NCBI GenBank assembly: GCA_020532545.1
Contig: JAJBAW010000008.1
Location: forward strand, 1 to 64,000
DNA: 64,000 nucleotides
Direction: 5' to 3'
From: Candidatus Cloacimonadota bacterium
GTDB lineage: Bacteria; Cloacimonadota; Cloacimonadia; Cloacimonadales; Cloacimonadaceae
This document shows positions 35,654 to 43,049 of the stretch, one piece after another. Both the position numbers and the translations under genes were made by a program. How positions within the stretch are numbered: the stretch's first letter is position 1; the number at the start of each line of letters is the position of its first letter. The notes under the pieces were generated by a model. That model was given only the letters and a program-made list of their open reading frames with translations. It was not told the origin of the DNA and did not search any database.

Positions 35654-36733
35654 TTAATAAGGATAATCCATGGCTTCTTCCAGGCCTTGTAGAACCCGGA
35701 TTCCACCCTGACACAGGGCTTCCATCTCTTTTTCGCCGGGGTACAGATAAACTTTGGCGATGAAGGAGCAGCGGTCTGTAATCTCATCCACGATGAAACT
35801 GTTGTAAACCAAGCCGCCGGAGAGGAAGATACCATCTACTTTTCCACTGAGCGCTGCTGCTGAGGCGCCAATTTCCTTGGACACCTGATAGCACATGGCT
35901 TCCAGGATCAATTTGGCTTTTTTATCGCCTTTCTGGATGCGTTCATCTACTTCGATTCCGCTATCTGTGCCCAGATATGCCATGAGGCCAGCAGTTTTGG
36001 TGAGATATGTATTCAGCTCTTTCTTCGTGTATTCTCCGCTGTAAGCCATGTCAATCAGATCACCGATGGGCAAGGCTCCGGCTCTTTGCGGGGAGAAGGG
36101 TCCCATGCCCAAAAGGGCGTTATTTACATCCACCACTTTCCCGCCTTTGATCGCTGCCACAGAGATGCCGCCACCCATGTGCACACCGATGAGATTTACC
36201 TGGGAGATGTCTTTACACACTTCTTTGGCCATCAATCTGGCGATATAGCGTATGTTCAGAGCGTGAAACAGGCTTTTGCGCTCGATCTCAGGAATGCCGG
36301 AGATTCTGGCGATATCCTCAAATTCATCCACCACCACAGGATCTACGATAAATCCCGGGATATGCAACTCTTCCGAGATTGCATTGGCGATAAAGGCTCC
36401 CAGATTCGAGGCATGAATCCTCCCCCACAGAGCGGTATCTTTCAAATCGCGCATCATGGAAGGGCTGATCTTCATCGTGCCGCCCTTTACAGAGCGCAGA
36501 AGTCCGCCTCTGCCCACCACTGCATGCAGGCTTTTGGGGTCAACGTTATTTTCGCGCATAGCTTTCATTACCAGAGCTTTACGAAAGTCATATTGTTCGA
36601 TGATGCCGGCAAAAGGCTCAAGCTCTGCCGGGTCATGACGCAGAGTCTTTTCAAAAAGAGGGGTATGCCCTTCATGCACAGCTATTTTGGTGGATGTGGA
36701 GCCAGGATTGATCGCGAGAACGCGGTATTTCAT
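35654..36733 (-). CDS. buk: Butyrate kinase, 359 aa
   Basis: 'VLAINPGSTSTKIAVHEG' is the acetokinase-family N-terminus. 'AVVGRGGLLRSVKGGT', 'FVDP'-like 'GFIVDPVVVDEFED', 'LIGVHMGGGISVAAIKGG' and 'LSGGLVYNSF' are specific to butyrate kinases over acetate kinases. It makes ATP from butyryl (or branched-chain acyl) phosphate. The partner phosphotransbutyrylase is not in the window. GGAGGTAAT precedes the ATG. Its presence fits fermentation of amino acids to short-chain acids. Confidence 0.95.
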   Translation of the reverse strand: MKYRVLAINPGSTSTKIAVHEGHTPLFEKTLRHDPAELEPFAGIIEQYDFRKALVMKAMRENNVDPKSLHAVVGRGGLLRSVKGGTMKISPSMMRDLKDTALWGRIHASNLGAFIANAISEELHIPGFIVDPVVVDEFEDIARISGIPEIERKSLFHALNIRYIARLMAKEVCKDISQVNLIGVHMGGGISVAAIKGGKVVDVNNALLGMGPFSPQRAGALPIGDLIDMAYSGEYTKKELNTYLTKTAGLMAYLGTDSGIEVDERIQKGDKKAKLILEAMCYQVSKEIGASAAALSGKVDGIFLSGGLVYNSFIVDEITDRCSFIAKVYLYPGEKEMEALCQGGIRVLQGLEEAMDYPY

Positions 36734-36826
36734 ATTACCTCCAGGGTGTTTATTATTTTTATGTTTTCAAAGTTCAAACCGGGCGTAATCCTGTCAATCA
36801 TTTTTAGCTTGTGAGGCAAGTGGAGT

Positions 36827-36960
36827 ACGTAACGCTGGCTTTAGCCGGCCGTAGCACTGTCTTCAGACGGTGCGTGTCCCAGCCGTGTAAAGCGTTCTTT
36901 CAAATGCAGATACTGCCGCCTCACGCACCGTCTGAAGACAGTGCTACGGTGCCGGTGTGT
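36827..36960. repeat. Repeat R3, full palindromic copy
   Basis: A perfect 28-bp inverted repeat (36849-36876 with 36922-36949; arm contains GTAGCACTGTCTTCAGACGG) has a 45-nt spacer that includes AAAGCGTTCTTTCAAATGCAG, half repeated just after the element (CATTCTCTCAGATGCAG near 36978). A degenerate single-arm copy is at 2419-2486. It would form a very stable cruciform or RNA hairpin. Confidence 0.8.
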
Positions 36961-37080
36961 GTCCTATCTTTGTAAATCATTCTCTCAGATGCAGATCTTG
37001 CACATTTCACGCATTAGCTGAAGCTGATTCGAGAAGATGCGATAACCACAAAAGGGCATACCATTCATGAGGCACGGAAT

Positions 37081-37246
37081 TTCAGATAGAAAACCAACAG
37101 CAACATAACATATGAATGCCGCGGGCATGCCATTTCAGATAGAATACGGCATAAGGCTCACAACCCGAGTCCTGTAGGGACGCTATTTCAGATAGAACAG
37201 GGCGTAAGGTTCACAACCCGAGTCCGAGGGACGGCAGTTCAGATAG
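37081..37246. repeat. Tandem repeat, period about 53 bp, TTCAGATAGAA core
   Basis: TTCAGATAGAA begins at 37081, 37134 and 37187, with TTCAGATAG at 37238 (steps 53, 53, 51). Between them runs GGC(A/G)TAAGG(C/T)TCACAACCCG, then AGTCC..AGGGACG. The first unit is more diverged. Confidence 0.8.
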
Positions 37247-37322
37247 TCGCAGGACGGCACCTGATCCCTCAATAGATAATCCGCCATTATAGCTGGGGGT
37301 ATATTGGTTCATAGAGCTGCGG

Positions 37323-37415
37323 GTGCCTGGCCTTCAAAGGCCAGGAAGGAGTCTTGTCTTGGACAAAAACTTTGGGCGTGGCGGTTAAAACCGCCACCTG
37401 GATTCTTTTAAGGAA
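37323..37415. repeat. Repeat R2, distant copy
   Basis: GTGCCTGGCCTTCAAAGGCC hairpin (37323-37347), GTCTTG, then GTGGCGGTTAAAACCGCCAC (about 37379-37398) and GGATTCTTTTAAGGA. Same order as 4493-4590, with the linker changed. Confidence 0.75.
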
Positions 37416-37451
37416 GAGGGGAGATTGTGACGGCAGGAGGCGGAGGCAGCC

Positions 37452-37547
37452 ACTGGACGCGAGACGCATCCAATCCAGAAACTCTGCTATCGGATTCTTC
37501 AACTGGACGCGGGACGCATCCAATCCAGCAGTGCCGCAATCGGATCC
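37452..37547. repeat. 50-bp direct repeat, two copies
   Basis: ACTGGACGCG(A/G)GACGCATCC then AATCCAG and CGGATTC/CGGATCC, at 37452-37497 and 37502-37547. Together with the items above it fills the gap 36734-37713, in which I see no gene. Confidence 0.75.
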
Positions 37548-37713
37548 ACTGGCTATGCTGAGATTTCAGCGAAGCTTTTTATCAAACTGCTGTACATAGT
37601 TATATCTTGCCTTCCGTCCCCACTGACAGACTTGCTTTAAAAAAACAAGTTCCTAGCTCAAGCAAGGCTACGGCGAATGATCTGGATGGTCAAATTTATC
37701 CGATTCCTGTTAG

Positions 37714-38109
37714 CTATCCTACCTTACTCAGATAAGCCCTCATCGTCTCAAGGTTCTTTTTTTGGTATTGGTAAACCCGGAATGCCCCTCTATAATGCAG
37801 TTCATCCAGCTTTGAGAATTTGAGGTAATAGATGTTCCAAGTCCAGAGATAGCCCTTGTCTTCGAAGCTAATGTAGTCTTCCCCCAGATAAAGGTTTTGG
37901 ATGATCCCCTGCAAATATAGCTGTTTTATCTCATGAAGCATCTCAGATTTCGTGAGAAGCTCGCTACCGGAGATGATTTTGTGGGGGTAAAAGCCCTGGT
38001 ACAGATGCAGCTTACGCAGCCTATATATCATGTAGCAGACCAGCCAGATCGCGCAATACGTGCCAAGCGAAATCGTAAACGCAGTAAGAAAGTAAGATGA
38101 GTTACACAT
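37714..38109 (-). CDS. Single-pass membrane protein, hypothetical, 131 aa
   Basis: GAGGAGAAATA directly precedes the ATG at 38109. Residues 5-30 form a membrane helix ('FLTAFTISLGTYCAIWLVCYMIY'). The cytosolic part is rich in Tyr, Leu and Lys ('IKQLYLQGIIQNLYLGEDY', 'YYLKFSKLDELHYRGAFRVY'). I recognise no family. It is alone on its strand, divergent from the DUF1292 gene. Confidence 0.65.
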   Translation of the reverse strand: MCNSSYFLTAFTISLGTYCAIWLVCYMIYRLRKLHLYQGFYPHKIISGSELLTKSEMLHEIKQLYLQGIIQNLYLGEDYISFEDKGYLWTWNIYYLKFSKLDELHYRGAFRVYQYQKKNLETMRAYLSKVG

Positions 38110-38194
38110 TATTTCTCCTCTTTAGCTTGATAAATATTTACAGCAGATCCAATTATCCTTCCGGTCATTTGTCTGTCAACAACTTTTCCCCCAC

Positions 38195-38266
38195 AACTCC
38201 CGCAGCCCCAAACCTCAGAACTCCCGCACCCCCAAACCTCAGAACTCCCGCACTCCTAAGCTCCCC
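38195..38266. repeat. 24-bp tandem repeat, about 2.6 copies
   Basis: AACTCCCGCA(G/C)CCCCAAACC then TCAG at 38195-38218 and 38219-38242, plus a partial third unit AACTCCCGCACTCCTAAG. It lies just upstream of the promoter-like pair of the DUF1292 gene. Confidence 0.8.
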
Positions 38267-38278
38267 CTCATTTTTAGC

Positions 38279-38306
38279 TTGCCAGATTCTGAGCATTTTA
38301 AATAAT
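38279..38306 (+). promoter_or_regulatory. Promoter of the DUF1292 gene
   Basis: TTGCCA (38279-38284) and AATAAT (38301-38306) with a 16-bp spacer, 25 bp before the ATG, in an otherwise non-coding region. Confidence 0.5.
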
Positions 38307-38330
38307 GGCAAAAAACTAAGGGAGATTATC

Positions 38331-38708
38331 ATGACTGAGAAACATATTGACCCAAACCTAAAAAACGAAGCCCATGAAGACATGGACGATGAACTCGACA
38401 GCGTCATCACTCTCGAGATGGAAGATGGCAGCGAGAAAGACTTCGTCGCACTGGAGACCCTGGAGCACGAAGGAATAAGCTACATTGCTCTTTCCGAAGT
38501 GAATTCCATGGACTATGACGTCCTGCGTTTTGTGGAAATGGATGAAGTCATGGAACTCAGCATCATCGAAGACGACGAAGAATATGATCTGATCACCAGT
38601 CTGTTCAAGGCAAAACTCGAAGCAATGTACCTTGAAGGTGAAGAAGACGAAGAATTCGAAGATGATGATGACGATGACGAAGACGAAGAGGATGAAGTCG
38701 AAAAGTAA
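38331..38708 (+). CDS. DUF1292-like acidic protein, 125 aa
   Basis: The body 'VITLEMEDGSEKDFVALET', 'YIALSEVNS', 'VLRFVEMDEVMELSIIEDDEEYD' follows the DUF1292 (YrzB-like) pattern of a small beta-rich domain. The last 25 residues are almost pure Asp/Glu. GGGAGATTATC places the start at 38331; a longer in-frame start at 38097 runs through the tandem repeat and is rejected. Function of the family is unknown. The acidic tail could bind metal or a basic partner (inference). Confidence 0.82.
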   Translation: MTEKHIDPNLKNEAHEDMDDELDSVITLEMEDGSEKDFVALETLEHEGISYIALSEVNSMDYDVLRFVEMDEVMELSIIEDDEEYDLITSLFKAKLEAMYLEGEEDEEFEDDDDDDEDEEDEVEK

Positions 38709-38760
38709 TTGACTTCAGAAATGCTGGCAATCTTTGGGGTCGAAGATTGTTGACTACAAA

Positions 38761-38873
38761 AGACTTGTGCCTTTGGCAAGCCGATACTCTTCATCTCAGC
38801 CTTGGGCAGGCTGAATTGTCGATTTGCTGATACCCGGCAGTATTGGCGCTTTAGTAAGAAGCGGCACAAGTCT
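38761..38873 (+). promoter_or_regulatory. Candidate structured RNA leader upstream of gene 38893
   Basis: P1 pairs AGACTTGTGCC (38761-38771) with GGCACAAGTCT (38863-38873), 11 perfect pairs closing a 91-nt domain. Inside, P2 pairs CCGATACT (38781-38788) with AGTATTGG (38839-38846) with one G-U. P3 is the hairpin TCAGCCT-TGGGC-AGGCTGA (38796-38814). P4 is CGCTT-TAGTAAG-AAGCG (38847-38863), stacked against P1 and sharing one base with it. No T-run follows; the AGGAAGG ribosome site comes 8 nt later. It matches no riboswitch class I can recall. It could instead be a dispersed palindromic repeat. Confidence 0.45.
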
Positions 38874-38892
38874 ATAACTAGGAAGGATAATT

Positions 38893-39363
38893 ATGAGTAT
38901 CGAATCACTCTTATCACATCCCTTTGAACTGGAGCTGAAAACAAAGATTTCGCAAAGCATGATCAATGAGGCCCTGGCGCTGAAGGAACTACCGACACCA
39001 GTCCAGAAAGTTGCGGTGGAAATCTTGAATGACATGATCAGGATACACGTTCAGACCAGTATCTTTCTGATGAAAAACCTCAGTGTGGATGCCAGAATCC
39101 TCGGAATCGATCTCGGTAAAAGGAAATCTACCGTACACGTTGAACTCCTTGGTACGGCAGGTGGTATCATCAAAAAACTGCTGGGCCTGCTGAAGAGCAA
39201 AACGCCACAGATCAGTATAAATGACAATATATTGGACATAGATATTACAGACACCCTACTGAAGTTCTTCCCCAGCGCTGCAGCCGGCATCTTGGACGAT
39301 GCAAAAGTGCATATTCTGGGCCTGACATCGGGCTTCCTAAACCTGGGCATCAAAAAGGTATAG
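38893..39363 (+). CDS. Hypothetical protein, 156 aa
   Basis: AGGAAGG 6 nt before the ATG supports the start. No signal peptide. The sequence has an N-terminal helical part ('MINEALALKELPTPVQKVAVEIL') and a C-terminal part alternating hydrophobic and charged residues ('STVHVELLGTAGGIIKKLLGLL', 'ISINDNILDIDIT', 'AKVHILGLTSGFLNLGIKKV'), possibly membrane-peripheral and beta-rich. It recalls small DUF-type proteins with a lipid- or membrane-binding fold, but I assign no family. The structured leader just upstream suggests post-transcriptional control. Confidence 0.65.
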   Translation: MSIESLLSHPFELELKTKISQSMINEALALKELPTPVQKVAVEILNDMIRIHVQTSIFLMKNLSVDARILGIDLGKRKSTVHVELLGTAGGIIKKLLGLLKSKTPQISINDNILDIDITDTLLKFFPSAAAGILDDAKVHILGLTSGFLNLGIKKV

Positions 39364-39586
39364 CGACAAAGACTGACCTTCCTTAAGCTAAACATATAAA
39401 CATCCAGACAATTAAAGAACAGATTCAGGAACCGTGCTAGAGCAGCATTTTGGCATCTTGAAAACAAACTCCAAGATTTTTTCCTTGACCTTTGTGGCAT
39501 ATTTGTAGGCTGACTTTAGGTGCTGATTGTTTTTTAAAAGCCAATTCAGCAAGAGAAAAGATAATGATATACATGAGGTAAATAAA

Positions 39587-41473
39587 GTGACAAAGACAGA
39601 GTTAATTCCCCTAATCACTCAACAAGCAAAGACCGCCAGACAGGCGATTTTGCAGATGACCACCTTATCTGGCAGCGGCCACCCGGGTGGATCTATGTCC
39701 AGTATCGACGTGATTTTATCCATATATAATACTATGCGTCATGATCCCAAGAACCCAGATTGGGCCCAGCGGGATCGCATGGTGTTTTCCATCGGCCATA
39801 TTTCCCCTGCGGCCTATAGCGCTTTGGGGATCATGGGCTATTTCCCTCTGGATGATGCCATTGCGCAGTTCAGGAAATGTGGCAGTATCTTTGAAGGCCA
39901 TGTGGAACGCGAAGTGCCGGGGATAGAATGGAGCAGTGGCAATCTGGGACAAGGACTCTCGGCAGCCACAGGCTTTGCCATCTCTGCCAGAATCAGAGCT
40001 ATGGATTATCACACTTATGTGATTATGGGCGATGGCGAACAGCAAAAAGGGCAGCTTTCCGAAGCCCGCCGCTTTGCCAGTAAATTTAAACTGACCAACC
40101 TCACAGCAATTATTGACTATAACCAATTGCAGATCTCGGGCTCTATTCATGATGTAATGCCGCAAAGCATTCGCCAGAACTGGGAATCAGACGGCTGGCA
40201 GGTGATGGAAGTAAACGGGCATGACATCCCTCAGATTTTGAATACTCTGGAAGAAGCAAAATCTGCAGAAAAGCCTGTAATGATCCTTGCTCATACCACT
40301 ATGGGTAAAGGCGTGAGCTTTATGGAAAACAAAGCCAAATACCATGGCTCTACTCTGTCTATAGAGAAATGTGAAGAAGCTCTAAAAGAGATAGATATGC
40401 CCTCCGAACTGCCCAAATATCAGAAAATGCGGGCAGAATTCAAAGCCAATCTGCAGCATCAGCACCCAGAATTTCATAGCACCTTCGATCTGCAGCCTGG
40501 AAAACCCATTTTGTACAGCGCTGAAAGTGATTGTCGCAGCGCCTGGGGAAATGCCATAGTGGATCTGGGAAAGATCAATCGCGAAAGCACTACGCCCATC
40601 GTGGTAGTGGATTGCGATCTGGCCGTCAGCGTAAAAACCACCGCTTTCGAGAAAGAATTTCCAGAGCGGTTTTTGCAAAGCGGAATCATGGAACACCACG
40701 CCGCAGTGATGAGCGGAGCTATTTCTATCACAGGGATTCAATGCTTTTGGGCTGGTTTTGGAGTCTTTGGCATAGATGAAACCTATAATATGCAAAGGCT
40801 GAACGATATCAACCACGCCAATCTTAAGACCGTGCTTACCCACGTGGGTATCGATGTGGGCGAAGATGGCAAGACTCACCAATGTGTAGATTATATATCC
40901 TTGGTGCGCAATCTCTTTGATACCAGGATCATCTGTCCGGCAGATGCGAATCAGACAGATCGTATCATACGCTGGTTGATCGATAAACCCGGAAACTATG
41001 TTGTCGCCATGGGACGCTCCAAACTCCCGATCATCAAAGACTCTGAAAATGAGCTTTTCTTTGGTGAGGATTACAGCTTTGAATATGGTAAGGCTGATGT
41101 GCTGCGTACAGGCAAAAAAGCAACTGTATTTGTGTGCGGAACGCCTGCAGGCAGAGCGGTAGAGGCTGTCGATGCCCTGCGCGCAGAAGGCTCCTCCATC
41201 GAGCTGATCTATGTGTCCAGCCCTCTTGCCCTCGATGCCAAAATGATTGCAGAGGCAGCCAAGCGCGGCCCTATCATCAGCATCGAAGATCACAGCATCC
41301 ATGGCGGACTCGGATCCAGTATCGCAGAGGCTATCCTGGATGTGAAACATCGCACCCGGCTCACCCGCATCGGAGTCGAAGCTTATCCAATATCCGGAAC
41401 TTCCCAGGAAGTTTACGAAGCCTTTGAAATGGATACCGCTGCTCTGATCAAGCGTATCAAAGCGGCTCTGTAA
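39587..41473 (+). CDS. tkt: Transketolase, 628 aa
   Basis: Thiamine-diphosphate domain: 'SGSGHPGGSMSSIDVI', 'SSGNLGQGLSAATGFA', 'IMGDGEQQKGQLSEA' and 'IIDYNQLQISG' (GDG..N cofactor motif). The pyrimidine-binding domain and C-terminal domain follow ('LQSGIMEHHAAVMSGAIS', 'THVGIDVGEDGKTHQ', 'EDHSIHGGLGSSIAEAIL'). It is full length, not split into two subunits as in many anaerobes. Role: non-oxidative pentose phosphate pathway. I chose GTG 39587 with GAGGT 6 nt upstream; the TTG at 39527 would add 20 atypical residues without a ribosome site. Confidence 0.93.
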   Translation: MTKTELIPLITQQAKTARQAILQMTTLSGSGHPGGSMSSIDVILSIYNTMRHDPKNPDWAQRDRMVFSIGHISPAAYSALGIMGYFPLDDAIAQFRKCGSIFEGHVEREVPGIEWSSGNLGQGLSAATGFAISARIRAMDYHTYVIMGDGEQQKGQLSEARRFASKFKLTNLTAIIDYNQLQISGSIHDVMPQSIRQNWESDGWQVMEVNGHDIPQILNTLEEAKSAEKPVMILAHTTMGKGVSFMENKAKYHGSTLSIEKCEEALKEIDMPSELPKYQKMRAEFKANLQHQHPEFHSTFDLQPGKPILYSAESDCRSAWGNAIVDLGKINRESTTPIVVVDCDLAVSVKTTAFEKEFPERFLQSGIMEHHAAVMSGAISITGIQCFWAGFGVFGIDETYNMQRLNDINHANLKTVLTHVGIDVGEDGKTHQCVDYISLVRNLFDTRIICPADANQTDRIIRWLIDKPGNYVVAMGRSKLPIIKDSENELFFGEDYSFEYGKADVLRTGKKATVFVCGTPAGRAVEAVDALRAEGSSIELIYVSSPLALDAKMIAEAAKRGPIISIEDHSIHGGLGSSIAEAILDVKHRTRLTRIGVEAYPISGTSQEVYEAFEMDTAALIKRIKAAL

Positions 41474-41493
41474 AACTTAGAATATTAGAAGAA

Positions 41494-41521
41494 GTCCCGG
41501 CTTGTATCTAAAAGCCGGGAC
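41494..41521 (+). terminator. Hairpin after transketolase, terminator-like
   Basis: GTCCCGGCTT with AAGCCGGGAC (10-bp perfect stem, 8-nt loop) 21 bp after the stop. Only ACTTTG follows, so termination would be weak or factor-assisted. Confidence 0.5.
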
Positions 41522-41591
41522 ACTTTGAAAGGCTACTAAATGGCTATAAACGCAGTATTTTCACAATGAAGGAAAGACCTTAGCGCACGCT

Positions 41592-43049
41592 ATGAACAAA
41601 GATTTTCTAAAGCCTGTACTTATCATCGCTGTGGCAGCAATACTTACCGGCGTAGTGGCCTGGGTATTGCCCGTTTGGAACAATGATGTTTTCACCATTC
41701 GCAAGATGCCCTGGTTTTCCGCGCTGCTCAATTCAGATAAAGACACGGATCCTCCGGCTGCCCAGCAAAAGAAGATCGCCGATACGCCCAGCCCTCTGCG
41801 TCCTTTTTTGAACAAGCTGGGAGCGATGAAACCACTGACCGGGAAAACGGCTTTTATCGAAGAGACTTCGGGCTCTGCACCCAGGAAGCTCAGGATCGCC
41901 TATTTCAGCGATTCCATCATCGAGGGCGATCTCATCACCGCTCCACTAAGGTCCACCCTGCAAGACATCTACGGTGGCACAGGCGTGGGCATGATGCCGA
42001 TCACCTCCATAGTGTCCGGTTTCAAGCAAACCATCCGCCACGAATTCTCCCGCAATTGGGAAACCATCTCGTTCATGACTCGTGATAAAGGCGATGTTTC
42101 TCTGGGCATCACAGGCTATACCTTCATTCCCCGGTCTTACTACATGGAACAGAAGAAGATCGAGACCGACAGCCCGGATAATATCGAGAGCCCGGATAGC
42201 CTTTTCGTAAGTGATAGTCTGGCCACTGCACCAGCGAAACCTGTAGAAACCAGGATCGCCAAATTCTATGTGCAAGACGATCCTTGGGTGGAATACCGAG
42301 CGGTAGATATTGCTGGTGGGGCCGCATATTTTGAAGGCATCAAGCTCTATTATAGCCATGCCACAGACAGCTCTATAGTGCGGATATCCTATGATTCAGC
42401 TCCCCCCGTCACCAGACAGCTCAAGGCCGGGAACTCCCTGCAAGCATTGAATATCAGCCCCGGCACACCAATTAAGCGCATCCGCCTGAGCTTTTCCAAT
42501 AAAGACCCCCTGCACCTTTATGGCCTGTCTTTCGATGAAGATCGCGGCATCTATGTGGATAATTTCCCCATCCGCGGCTATTCCGGGATGTACTTTCAGC
42601 GCATCCATGCTGAGATTCTGCGGGCTTTTCACCAAAACTTGAATTACGATCTGGTGGTCTTGCAGTATGGAGAAAACGTCTCCAATCCCAAGAATACAGA
42701 TTATGAGAATTACAAACGCGCCATGATCCGGACCATCGAATATATCCAAACCGCCATGCCCAAAGTGCCGATCCTGATCGTCAGCGCGCATGATCGCAGC
42801 ATCAAAGTGGGCACGAAATACCAGACTTCACCGGATATCCCCATTTTGGTGAAGACCCAAAGCGAATTTGCCAAAGAAACCGGCTGCGCCTTTTGGAATC
42901 TCTATGAAGCGATGGGCGGCTACAATTCCATGCTGGGACTGGTGAACCAAAATCCTCCTCTGGCTGGGAAGGATTACACTCACTTCACCCGGCGGGGAGC
43001 AGATTATGTGGCTGAATTGCTGCTCAAATTCCTCAAAGGAGAGTCGTGA
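41592..43049 (+). CDS. SGNH/GDSL-type hydrolase, membrane-anchored, 485 aa
   Basis: One N-terminal membrane helix (residues 8-30). The SGNH block I is 'RIAYFSDSIIEGDLI' (Ser about 107), block III 'LVVLQYGENVSN' (Asn about 360), and block V 'GKDYTHFTRRGADYV' with Asp and His at about 461-464. The catalytic domain is interrupted by a beta-rich insert (about 200-310), probably a carbohydrate-binding module. Such proteins transfer or remove acyl groups on extracellular glycans. GAAGGAAAG lies 18 bp before the ATG, further than usual. The next gene starts inside its stop codon. Confidence 0.85.
   Translation: MNKDFLKPVLIIAVAAILTGVVAWVLPVWNNDVFTIRKMPWFSALLNSDKDTDPPAAQQKKIADTPSPLRPFLNKLGAMKPLTGKTAFIEETSGSAPRKLRIAYFSDSIIEGDLITAPLRSTLQDIYGGTGVGMMPITSIVSGFKQTIRHEFSRNWETISFMTRDKGDVSLGITGYTFIPRSYYMEQKKIETDSPDNIESPDSLFVSDSLATAPAKPVETRIAKFYVQDDPWVEYRAVDIAGGAAYFEGIKLYYSHATDSSIVRISYDSAPPVTRQLKAGNSLQALNISPGTPIKRIRLSFSNKDPLHLYGLSFDEDRGIYVDNFPIRGYSGMYFQRIHAEILRAFHQNLNYDLVVLQYGENVSNPKNTDYENYKRAMIRTIEYIQTAMPKVPILIVSAHDRSIKVGTKYQTSPDIPILVKTQSEFAKETGCAFWNLYEAMGGYNSMLGLVNQNPPLAGKDYTHFTRRGADYVAELLLKFLKGES

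Noticed and set aside
37081-37547. CRISPR array
   Set aside because: Repeat units of about 50 bp lie directly adjacent without unique spacers, and there are no cas genes in the window.
40382-41350. Minus-strand ORF of 322 aa inside transketolase
   Set aside because: Long, but exactly antisense to conserved transketolase motifs; the composition is that of a reversed coding strand.
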